From Thalassolituus sp. UBA1087 (GTDB lineage Bacteria > Pseudomonadota > Gammaproteobacteria > Pseudomonadales > Oceanobacteraceae): DNA of 64,000 nt. Each line of letters starts with the position of its first letter. Within the stretch, counting starts at the first letter, position 1. The notes beneath the pieces are model-generated. The model had not been told where the DNA came from. It saw nothing but the letters and a program-made list of their open reading frames with translations, and did no database searches. The position numbers and the translations under genes are program-made. Below, piece after piece: positions 54,949-62,984 of the stretch. Location: the NCBI GenBank assembly GCA_002314145.1, contig DCCG01000020.1, positions 67,903 through 131,902 of the forward strand, written 5' to 3'.

Positions 54949-56325
54949 ATGAACCTGACACTTAAAACAAAAATACTGCTGCTGACTGTTCTGCCTCTGG
55001 TTGCTCTGACGCTGGCCATTACCTGGATCACCCAGCGTCAGGCGCAACAACTCGCCCACCAGCAGATTTCCATGCTGGAAGAAAGCATCATGGCGCAGAA
55101 GCGTCAGGCACTGCGCGACTATGTCAGTCTGGCGATGACCTCCATAACACCGATTCTCGAAGAAATGGAATTCGGTCTCGAACAGTCACGTGCCGAATAT
55201 GAAGTAAAACGGATTCTCGGCAACCTCACATATGAAAACGATGGTTATTTTTTCGTTTATAATCAACGTGGAGTCAATCTGGTTCATCCGGTACAGCCGG
55301 AGTTAGTCGGCCGCGATCTGTTTCATTTTCAGGACCCTGACGGTGTTTATGTGATCCGTGGTTTGCTGGATAAAGCGGCATCCGGTGGCGGTTTTTTCCG
55401 CTACACCTGGAACAAACCTTCGCTTTCCGGAGAACGTCATAAACTGGCCTATGTGGTCAATATCCCAAAACTCAACTGGATGATGGGTACCGGGCTTTAT
55501 GTGGATGACATCGCCGATCAGACACAGGTCCTGCGGGAAAAAATCGACACCAATGTACGACAAACATTTTTAACAGCCTCGGTTCTGTTAATCGTCAGTC
55601 TGGTTCTGATTATTATTATCGTCGTGGTCATTAATATTCATGCCACACAGCTGGCCGATGAACGGCTGAAAGAGCTGGCGCAGCGCTCGGTGACGTTTCA
55701 GGTTATGCAACGGCGAAATGTTGCCCGCGAACTGCATGACGGTATCAATCAGATGCTGGTGTCAGCCAAACTGCGTCTGAATCTGGTCAATAAAATGTGG
55801 CCGCAGGACGATGCTAAAGATCATCTGGCCAAAGCCACGGATATGCTCGACCGGTCTATTCAGGAAGTCCGGCAGCTGTCCCATGATATGCGGCCGGTGG
55901 TACTGGACGATATAGGCCTTGAACCGGCCCTGCACAGCCTGATGGATGACCTGACGGAGAGCAGTGATATTCACGTAAAACGCCGCATCCGCTTACCGGA
56001 AGAAAGGTTACCGGATGCCATCGAAATGACCCTGTACCGTTTGGTGCAGGAATCAATAACCAATGTCCGTAAACATGCGAAAGCCACTCAGGTCACACTG
56101 AAAATCAGCCATACACCGGACAGTGTGACCGTTGAAATGGAAGACAACGGCTGTGGTTTTGAACCTGAAGAAGACCCCAGTGGAATCGGTCTTATGAACA
56201 TGCGCGAGCGTGTGGAACTGATTGGCGGCCGCTTCAGCGTCAGCAGTCACAAACGCAAAGGCACGCAGGTTAAAGCGGAATTTTTCCTTAATCCGGATAC
56301 AACAGGCACCCGGGAGAACAAATAA
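54949..56325 (+). CDS. Sensor histidine kinase with single Cache domain
   Basis: This 458-residue sensor has membrane segments at about 8-27 and 206-230. Between them is a periplasmic single Cache domain with GYFFVYNQRGVNLVHP and WMMGTGLYVDDI, of the type that binds small carboxylates. The kinase part is of the NarL-partner class (HisKA_3): phosphoacceptor His263 in ARELHDGINQ, then an HATPase domain with NVRKHAKAT and DNGCGFEPE. It lies 86 bases after dctM and is coupled to the response regulator, so it likely senses the substrate carried by the TRAP system. Confidence 0.92.
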   Translation: MNLTLKTKILLLTVLPLVALTLAITWITQRQAQQLAHQQISMLEESIMAQKRQALRDYVSLAMTSITPILEEMEFGLEQSRAEYEVKRILGNLTYENDGYFFVYNQRGVNLVHPVQPELVGRDLFHFQDPDGVYVIRGLLDKAASGGGFFRYTWNKPSLSGERHKLAYVVNIPKLNWMMGTGLYVDDIADQTQVLREKIDTNVRQTFLTASVLLIVSLVLIIIIVVVINIHATQLADERLKELAQRSVTFQVMQRRNVARELHDGINQMLVSAKLRLNLVNKMWPQDDAKDHLAKATDMLDRSIQEVRQLSHDMRPVVLDDIGLEPALHSLMDDLTESSDIHVKRRIRLPEERLPDAIEMTLYRLVQESITNVRKHAKATQVTLKISHTPDSVTVEMEDNGCGFEPEEDPSGIGLMNMRERVELIGGRFSVSSHKRKGTQVKAEFFLNPDTTGTRENK

Positions 56326-56326
56326 T

Positions 56327-56974
56327 ATGAATAACTCAATCAAGCTCATTATCGCCGACGATCACCCCATGGTCAGAGAAGGCCTGAAAGCCAGTCTGGA
56401 AAGCGAAGGCTTTATCGTCGTCGCTGACGTCAATAACGGCGAAGAAGCCCTGCAGGCAGCCGGCGAGCACCACCCCGACGTTGTACTGCTGGATATCTCC
56501 ATGCCGGTTATGAACGGCATCGAAGCCTGCAAAGCGTTTCAGGAACAGTATCCGGATATCCGTCTGCTGATTATCACCATGCATGATGACCGCGAATACA
56601 TTATGAAAGTGGTTCAGTCCGGTGCCGCCGGCTATGTGCTGAAAGATGCCGCACCGGAAGAATTATTACTGGCGGTACAGACGGTTTGTCAGGGCGGGAC
56701 TTATTTTTCTTCCAGCGTGGCGAAAACCCTGTTCAGTGACTTCGGCGGTAATAACCGCACGGCGAGTCCGTCGGATGATATTCTGAGTCCGCGCGAAGAA
56801 GATGTACTGGCTCTGCTGGCCGAGGGGATGGGCAATAAAGAAATTGCCCGCGAGCTGGATATTTCTGTGCGTACCGTGGAAGCACACCGGCTGAAAATCA
56901 AACAAAAACTGGGGGTCAGTAACTCAGCAGCCATGATCCGCTACGCACTGGATCATAATATCACCCGTCGCTGA
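56327..56974 (+). CDS. NarL/LuxR-family response regulator
   Basis: This is a 215-residue regulator. Receiver: Asp56 as phosphoacceptor in VVLLDISMP, and the conserved lysine in GYVLKDA. Output: LuxR-type helix-turn-helix from about 148 (LSPREEDVLALLAEG, VRTVEAHR). The start at 56327, one base after the kinase stop codon, has GGGAG upstream. It probably activates dctPQM; the palindrome upstream of dctP is a candidate site. Confidence 0.93.
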   Translation: MNNSIKLIIADDHPMVREGLKASLESEGFIVVADVNNGEEALQAAGEHHPDVVLLDISMPVMNGIEACKAFQEQYPDIRLLIITMHDDREYIMKVVQSGAAGYVLKDAAPEELLLAVQTVCQGGTYFSSSVAKTLFSDFGGNNRTASPSDDILSPREEDVLALLAEGMGNKEIARELDISVRTVEAHRLKIKQKLGVSNSAAMIRYALDHNITRR

Positions 56975-56984
56975 TACAGTTCAT

Positions 56985-57042
56985 AACCGGCGGTTATCCG
57001 ATGATCACCTGATACCGCCTCAGAAGCGGATAACTGCCGGTT
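56985..57042. repeat. Long inverted repeat between convergent genes
   Basis: The 16 bases AACCGGCGGTTATCCG (56985-57000) are repeated in inverse at 57027-57042 with one mismatch, separated by 26 bases. The right arm overlaps the last codons of the peptidase gene. It may serve as a two-way terminator although no T run follows. Confidence 0.7.
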
Positions 57043-57973
57043 GTGTCATACCCGTCTTCAGCCATTGCTGCCAGTGGATATTAAACGCCTGACGTCCGCC
57101 AATGTAATGCTCATCCAGCAGGTAATATACCCGTTTATTCACGCCGCGGTGATAATCCTGCAACAAACGCGTGACCAGACTGCGGCCATAGCTTTTGGAT
57201 AACAGCTGATACACCAGCTGTCCGGCCATCGACTGATTCGTGCCGGTTTTCATATTGTCTCTCTGCCAGATATCACCCCGGATGCGGGTAAAGGCCAGCG
57301 CATCGGTTAAGCGCTCACGGAAATGCAGACAAATACGTTTATTTTCTTCATGACTGCCAATATAAAGATGACCATTCACTTCTGTCAGGGTTTCCATCTG
57401 TTCAGCCATGCCTTCATTCAGCCATACAGGCATCAGGTTAGCTAACGAATACAGAATCGCATGGCTGGCTTCATGACGAATAGTGGCATAAGTGCTTTCC
57501 ATGCCGCCCATCTCTTCATCGTGAACAAAAACAGCAATCTCATTCAGCGCAGGAATAAACAGCCCTTTACTTCTGCTGCCGTCATTTTTCATGACCTGGC
57601 GGACAAAACGGAGATATTGTTGCTGATCCGGTAACAGATGAATTTTTACCGGCACTTTGCGGTAAAAATCGAAATACATGACCTGGTCATAAAAACGATA
57701 AACGTTATTAACGTCCCGCTGAATACGTTCAACATCGACAGTCTCAATGACAGCAGAAAAATCTCCCTGCTGCATCACGTTAATATCCAGAGGCTGCCAG
57801 GAAGATGGCGTCGTGTGAATATCCACTTTTTCGGCCTGTTGCCGATCCGTGGGCTTGTCCGAAAAATGAACCTGCCCTTTCTCATCCACCCAGCGATACA
57901 CCTGAGCAGAGGAGACGGCAGACAGCATCAAAAGAAAACTAACGACTATTGCGACAACGTTCGGCCGGTACAC
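57020..57973 (-). CDS. Periplasmic DUF4124 protein with gluzincin-like peptidase domain
   Basis: This 317-residue protein begins with GTG at 57973, inside the globin gene (35-base overlap). Signal peptide to about residue 23, then a DUF4124 motif (VYRWVDEKGQVHFSDKP, 25-41), then a peptidase MA-like domain (DUF1570 type) with the zinc motif HEASH at 167-171 and the third-ligand region LNEGMAE at 185-191. Both motifs look intact, so it may be an active metalloprotease. DUF4124 alone is common in periplasmic proteins of unknown role. It is the last gene of the condensin operon. Confidence 0.8.
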   Translation of the reverse strand: MYRPNVVAIVVSFLLMLSAVSSAQVYRWVDEKGQVHFSDKPTDRQQAEKVDIHTTPSSWQPLDINVMQQGDFSAVIETVDVERIQRDVNNVYRFYDQVMYFDFYRKVPVKIHLLPDQQQYLRFVRQVMKNDGSRSKGLFIPALNEIAVFVHDEEMGGMESTYATIRHEASHAILYSLANLMPVWLNEGMAEQMETLTEVNGHLYIGSHEENKRICLHFRERLTDALAFTRIRGDIWQRDNMKTGTNQSMAGQLVYQLLSKSYGRSLVTRLLQDYHRGVNKRVYYLLDEHYIGGRQAFNIHWQQWLKTGMTQPAVIRF

Positions 57974-58346
57974 TGAGCTGCTCCATCAGATATTGTTTAA
58001 ATGCCGGCGCATAGCTTTGCTGATCTACCGCAAGCTGCATGCATTGTAACCAGGCGTCCCTGGCGCTGGCATCGATTGTCCACTGGCGATGAAACGACGG
58101 TATAACAATCTCACCGTATTTCTCGCGGTAAAGGGCCGGTCCGCCCAGCCAGCCACTTAAAAAGCAGGCCAGACGTTCCGCGGATTCGGTTGTATCTTCC
58201 GGGTACATTGCCCGCACGCCCGCGGCTTCCGGCAAGGTATCCAGAAATTGATAAAACTGCTCAGTCAGATGACGCAGTCCGTCCATGCCCCCTGCCGCCA
58301 GATACGAGGTATCGTATTCTCCGTAGCGGTGTCGGGACACAGTCAT
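57939..58346 (-). CDS. Group II truncated hemoglobin
   Basis: This is a 135-residue truncated globin of the TrHb2 (O) group. The heme proximal histidine is His86 in SFHRQW, the B10 tyrosine is Tyr32 in QFYQFL, and the G8 tryptophan, diagnostic of group II, is Trp99 in RDAWLQCM. The FLSGWLGGPALYREKYG segment is the signature. Such globins bind oxygen or detoxify nitric oxide or peroxide. Its ATG overlaps the SMC stop by one base (TGATG), so it is translated as part of the condensin operon, an unexpected link. Confidence 0.9.
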   Translation of the reverse strand: MTVSRHRYGEYDTSYLAAGGMDGLRHLTEQFYQFLDTLPEAAGVRAMYPEDTTESAERLACFLSGWLGGPALYREKYGEIVIPSFHRQWTIDASARDAWLQCMQLAVDQQSYAPAFKQYLMEQLSVPAERCRNSR

Positions 58347-61300
58347 CAGGCAAACTCCTCCATAAAGTCGAGTGCGGCCTGATGCCGTATGGTACGGCGA
58401 TGGTTAGCCCACAATTCCTTCACCCTTTCCTGATTACACTGCTGCCGGTCAACCAGTACCCGGGTCTGCAGTTCACCTTTCATCTGTCCGCCACTGAGCG
58501 GTACTTTGGAGAACACAAACTGATTGGAAATCAGATCCATAAAGGGACCGGATTTACTGGTTGGCATAATAAACAGCAGCTGCAGCCCCAGACTTTCGGT
58601 GAGGTAATTAATGACCTCTTTGGAGCGGGTTTCATCCATTTTCGAGAAAGCCTCATCCACCAGTACCACGCGCAGATGGGTATCACCTTCATTGAAACGG
58701 AAGGCTGAAGTAATGGCCGCAGAACGGATAATATACGCAGGTGTCTCCAGCTGACCACCGGACCCTGTGCCATATTGACTCAGAGCAATAGGTTCTTTAT
58801 TCGCCGGCTGCTTGTAAATTTCATAGGAACGGTAATTACGGTAATCAGAAATCCGCTCCAGTTCACGCATGGCTTTCTGCTCATCTTCATCGAGCAGCAT
58901 TTTCATCAGGCTGTCACGTACCCGCTCCGCACTCTTCGACATATCAGCATCAAACAGTGTGGCACCATCCCCGATGCTCGGGTTTTTAATCAGCTCATCA
59001 AAGAACTGCCAGTATTCTTTGTATTCCGGCACCCATTCCCAGTCGAACCAATAGGTTTCGCGGTCGGCACCAAACTGATGATGCGCCAGCTCTTTGTTCA
59101 GATCTTCCAGAATGCGTTTGCCGTCGTTGATGGCCTGATAAATGGAGTGACACAGGTTGGTCACAAAAGCGTTGTTGAAACTTTCCCGCAGCGCCACCAG
59201 TTTATCCTGTTTTTCCACCAGAATATTATTTTTCAGGCGGTTGTATACCCGTTCAATTTCCCGCTCCAGGCCACACACGGTTTTAAAGAAATCGACACTG
59301 TGTTCCTGACGGTAATCCGGCGTATAAACAATGGCATCCATGGTCTGACAGTTGAGATTGTGTTCAGCAATATTGCGTTCAATCTCATAGGCTGTGGAGT
59401 TAAGCTCCTGACTGATGCTTTTGCGATGATTTTCGATGGCTTCAACCGGGCTTTCTTCCGCTTCTTTATCGGCATCGGCCAGTCGTGCCTCAGTATCAAA
59501 GTCCGGCCATACAGAAACGATATAGCGCAGCGCTTCTTCTTTCTCATCGGCAATTTCTGAGGTTTTTTCCTGCAGATCGCTGAGTTGTTTGCATTGTTTT
59601 TCGCTGTCGTTCAGCTGTTGTTGCAAACGCCCTAACTCGCCATCCAGCTCTTTAATCTGGGCATCCAGATCATCAGCCTTGCTTTTCAGTTCTTCAAATT
59701 CGGTTTCCAGATGTGAGAAGTCAGACAGGTCAACATTATTCAGCGCCTGCTCTGCCTGTTCCATGCGGTACTGAACATCCAGCATGGCCTGCATCTGATC
59801 GGCAAAGGTGACATGGCGTAACAGGTTAATCGCATCCAGCAGCTGCTGCACCTGTTTCAGCTGGAACGCCGCTTCGTTGGCCTGCTCTGCCAGAGCGTTG
59901 AGTTCCGCCCGTTTGGCCGTTAAAGCCCGTTCACGGGCACCCAGACCAAAGACCAGTTCGGTGTCGTCCAGGTCACAGCGGTAAATGGAATAGGCACCAG
60001 AGCCGAGGCCATCTTTGGTCACACCACGGCGGGTCATACGCAGCGTATGTGTGTCATCGACCTGTTCCACCGTACCGTAACTGGCTTCAAGGTAATAACG
60101 CGCGGTGGCGTGTTCAAAATCCATCAGGTGAATAATGGAATTAGCCGGCAGACGGATACGGTCAGCGTCTTTTTTGGCTTTTTGCCCCTGGATAACCCGC
60201 GCACGGCTGCCGCCGGGAATCGAACGGACAATCTGTGCCGCTTCCGCTTCAAAGTCACCTTCAACAATAATGCTGAAACGCGCACCGCCGATATAACCTT
60301 CAATCGCGCTTTGCCACTGGGGATCGTTAATTTCCACATAGTCGGCCAGCACCCGGGGATCAGCCTGCGGGCATTCGCGGCGAATGGCTTCCAGCGCCTG
60401 GCGGACAAAGCCGGGATAATTCAGCTGACGGGATTCCAGGCTGTCGATATCCGCCTGCTTCTGCGCCATGCGGCTCTGTACCTGCTGCAGTTTCTGCTCA
60501 CGGCGGTCCGCCTGTTTGGCGACCTGATCACGCAGGGAAACGCCACTGCTTTCCAGTTCCGTTGAATGGAAACGTTCACGCCACTGGTTAACCAGCATCT
60601 GCTGATTCTGAGCATCCCCCAGATGGGCTTCCAGCGGCGATAAATCAATCCAGTCTTTGCCCAGCAGTTTACGGAAATCCACCGCACCCTGATCTTTGAT
60701 GGCCAATACTTCTTTGGCCATATCGACAATCTTTTTCTGCCCGAGCCCGGGAATTTCAGCCCCGATGGAGGTTTTCTGCAGTGCACCGTGAACCAGTTCA
60801 GTGGCCCGCAGTGATGCCTGCAGCATCTGCTCCTGCTCCAACAAAGGCACCGCCAGCTGCTGCAGCTGTTGTTTGCCGGAAGCGATGGCTTCTTCCGCAC
60901 TGTCTTTATCCTGCAGCGCATCAATGCCGCGCCGCTGCGCTTCCATGCTGATTAATTGTTCACGCAGTTGTTTGCGGCGTTCCTGGGCGACTTCACGGTC
61001 TTTTTCGGCTTTATGCAGGCGTTCACGAATTCCCTGCTGTTTTTCTTTCGCGGTTAAATACGCCCGTTGATCGTTCACATAGCGGCTTTTCGCTGCGGTG
61101 TATTCCAGTACGTTGTAGTCAATCCACTGATCAATATAACGGCCGGATGCGCCTTTGGTTGCGTTCAGGATGTTGATGGTTTCCGCCAGTGCATTGGCAT
61201 CGGATTCCATGGCGTAAATGGTTTTCATCAGATCCGATACGCTGCGGATAGCATCGCCCAGATCTTTTTGTTCGAGAATTTCATTAGCCACAAAACCGTT

Positions 61301-61984
61301 GATACTTTTCACCGGTTTATAAGCCATAAAGCGGGAGAACGTCCGTGCGGCGTTCATCGCTTCCCGTTCACTGACTGCGTCATGGCGTCCACGCAGGGCG
61401 CCGTATAAACGCCGCAGATATTGTTTTTTGGTATCGTATTTTTCGATGCGTTCGGCATCCATACGTTTTTTCAGGTGTGCCGGTAATTTATTCAGTTCCA
61501 GTACATTGCGCTGACCATCGGCGTCTTCTTTAAGAAAATCCGACAGGGTCAACTGCTCGCTGACGACATAGAATTGCAGATCATTCTGCCGTCCCACCGG
61601 CTGACTGCCGGCACGGTCGATGGAAGCACTGACGCCGATAATGGCGGTAAAGGCTTCACCACTTTCGCCCTGAGTCGGATGGAATACCGCCGCCAGATAA
61701 CCCACGGCGCCGTTGGGCCGCGCATAACTGCCATCATCACACCCCAGCACATATGACGCCAGTGTACGGACATTTTTGCCACGCCCACGCTGGGTAGCTT
61801 CATCCTGGCCGGGGTTATAGTGAAACAGAGTATCGTGAGCGGCCGTCATAATCGTCTGAATGGCATCGGCCGCCGTGGTTTTACCGGAACCATTACCACC
61901 GGACAACAGATTAATGGGACCGAATTCAAATTCAGTGGCCGGGATATTACCCCAGTTAACGTAAATAAATTTTTTCAGAAACAT
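58346..61984 (-). CDS. mksB: SMC-type condensin ATPase (MksB/JetC class)
   Basis: This 1212-residue protein has the SMC layout. An N-terminal ATPase half contains Walker A GGNGSGKT at 29-36. Long coiled coils follow (about 220-500 and 720-900) around a hinge-like domain (about 510-680, with DYVEINDPQWQSAIEGYIGG). The C-terminal half carries the ABC signature SGGQ (in GTGSGGQLETPAYIIRS) and Walker B LRVVLVDEAFSKMDE. Together with the two upstream proteins it should load on DNA, fold or extrude it, and may remove plasmids. It starts five bases after mksE. A housekeeping MksB and a Wadjet JetC cannot be told apart from this gene alone. Confidence 0.88.
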   Translation of the reverse strand: MFLKKFIYVNWGNIPATEFEFGPINLLSGGNGSGKTTAADAIQTIMTAAHDTLFHYNPGQDEATQRGRGKNVRTLASYVLGCDDGSYARPNGAVGYLAAVFHPTQGESGEAFTAIIGVSASIDRAGSQPVGRQNDLQFYVVSEQLTLSDFLKEDADGQRNVLELNKLPAHLKKRMDAERIEKYDTKKQYLRRLYGALRGRHDAVSEREAMNAARTFSRFMAYKPVKSINGFVANEILEQKDLGDAIRSVSDLMKTIYAMESDANALAETINILNATKGASGRYIDQWIDYNVLEYTAAKSRYVNDQRAYLTAKEKQQGIRERLHKAEKDREVAQERRKQLREQLISMEAQRRGIDALQDKDSAEEAIASGKQQLQQLAVPLLEQEQMLQASLRATELVHGALQKTSIGAEIPGLGQKKIVDMAKEVLAIKDQGAVDFRKLLGKDWIDLSPLEAHLGDAQNQQMLVNQWRERFHSTELESSGVSLRDQVAKQADRREQKLQQVQSRMAQKQADIDSLESRQLNYPGFVRQALEAIRRECPQADPRVLADYVEINDPQWQSAIEGYIGGARFSIIVEGDFEAEAAQIVRSIPGGSRARVIQGQKAKKDADRIRLPANSIIHLMDFEHATARYYLEASYGTVEQVDDTHTLRMTRRGVTKDGLGSGAYSIYRCDLDDTELVFGLGARERALTAKRAELNALAEQANEAAFQLKQVQQLLDAINLLRHVTFADQMQAMLDVQYRMEQAEQALNNVDLSDFSHLETEFEELKSKADDLDAQIKELDGELGRLQQQLNDSEKQCKQLSDLQEKTSEIADEKEEALRYIVSVWPDFDTEARLADADKEAEESPVEAIENHRKSISQELNSTAYEIERNIAEHNLNCQTMDAIVYTPDYRQEHSVDFFKTVCGLEREIERVYNRLKNNILVEKQDKLVALRESFNNAFVTNLCHSIYQAINDGKRILEDLNKELAHHQFGADRETYWFDWEWVPEYKEYWQFFDELIKNPSIGDGATLFDADMSKSAERVRDSLMKMLLDEDEQKAMRELERISDYRNYRSYEIYKQPANKEPIALSQYGTGSGGQLETPAYIIRSAAITSAFRFNEGDTHLRVVLVDEAFSKMDETRSKEVINYLTESLGLQLLFIMPTSKSGPFMDLISNQFVFSKVPLSGGQMKGELQTRVLVDRQQCNQERVKELWANHRRTIRHQAALDFMEEFA

Positions 61985-61989
61985 ACTGA

Positions 61990-62982
61990 TTATTCCCCGA
62001 ACAGGCTGGCTGGTTTGCTTTGATCAGCCGTATTTCCGGCCTGTTCTTCTGTCTTACTGTCTGCGTTCTGTTGCTCACCCGCGTCCGCTGGTGCTGACTC
62101 AGGCTCTGCATGATCATGGTCTTCTGCGTCCAGCTCAGCGGTTTCCTGCACGCCATTATTTGCGCCGTTCTTTGCGCCATTGTCAGCATCATGTTCGGAT
62201 ACCTGAGCCTGCTCATCCGCCTCATGCGTATCAGACTCTGCAGATTCTTCAGTTGCAGTGTCATCGCCGCTATCAGGATTTTCGTCAGTGTCTTTTTCCG
62301 CACTTCCGTCTTCAGACACGGCATCCGTGTCCTGAGCATCATCAGCGCCGTCTTCGCCGGATTCCATCAGCTCAGACAACACCTGATCACTGACGTAGCT
62401 CATAATCATAGGCCGTACACGCAGCCACATATCACCGTCATTCAGGTTATCTTCATTGCTGATCTGCACCAGACGTAACTGTTTCAGACGGCGGAATAAG
62501 GCTTTACGTTCGGTGAGATTTTCCGGCAGCGTGCGTTTGAGCAGGTTTTTCATACCGATGCTCAGGGCTTCCAGCGATACCATGACACAGCCCTGTTCAT
62601 CCACCATGCCTTCGCGCAGGGCTTTATCATATTGCGCCCGCAGCACCAGAATTAACGCCACCTCGTTCTGTGTTAAACGGGTACGGAATGCCTGGGCGCT
62701 GTGTTGTGGTGTTTCGTCATCCACCATACCCGGTACCTGAGCACCCGGCGGGTATAAACGCACAAACTGAAAACGGCGATCATGCTGAATGCGTACGCCC
62801 AGCAGCGACAGATAATCGGCCACCAGCTCTTCCAGCCGCAGGTAGCGGTCATACAGTTGTTGTTCTATCTGACTTTCATCGCGGCAGACAACGCCATAAT
62901 CCAGCAGGCGTACCAGCAGTTCAGAAAACTCACGCTGGCTGAGGCCTTCTTTCTCTAACTCTTTTTCTATGCTCTGTAACAT
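61990..62982 (-). CDS. mksE: Condensin KITE subunit (MksE/JetB, DUF4194-like) with acidic tail
   Basis: This 330-residue protein has a DUF4194/MksE-like winged-helix body in residues 1-205 (LLVRLLDYGVVCRDES, YLSLLGVRIQHDRRF, ALSIGMKNLLKRTLPE). After residue 207 follows a 124-residue tail made almost wholly of Asp, Glu, Ala, Ser, Asn and Gln, with hardly any hydrophobic residues, ending KPASLFGE. The tail is much longer than I expect for the family and should be disordered and strongly negative. KITE dimers bridge the SMC heads and the kleisin. Confidence 0.82.
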   Translation of the reverse strand: MLQSIEKELEKEGLSQREFSELLVRLLDYGVVCRDESQIEQQLYDRYLRLEELVADYLSLLGVRIQHDRRFQFVRLYPPGAQVPGMVDDETPQHSAQAFRTRLTQNEVALILVLRAQYDKALREGMVDEQGCVMVSLEALSIGMKNLLKRTLPENLTERKALFRRLKQLRLVQISNEDNLNDGDMWLRVRPMIMSYVSDQVLSELMESGEDGADDAQDTDAVSEDGSAEKDTDENPDSGDDTATEESAESDTHEADEQAQVSEHDADNGAKNGANNGVQETAELDAEDHDHAEPESAPADAGEQQNADSKTEEQAGNTADQSKPASLFGE

Positions 62983-62984
62983 TC

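Noticed and set aside
57020..58346. A JetD/MksG nuclease downstream of the SMC gene
   Set aside because: I looked for it in this interval because it would make a full Wadjet system. The two genes there are a truncated globin and a DUF4124 peptidase-like protein, neither of which resembles a TOPRIM nuclease.
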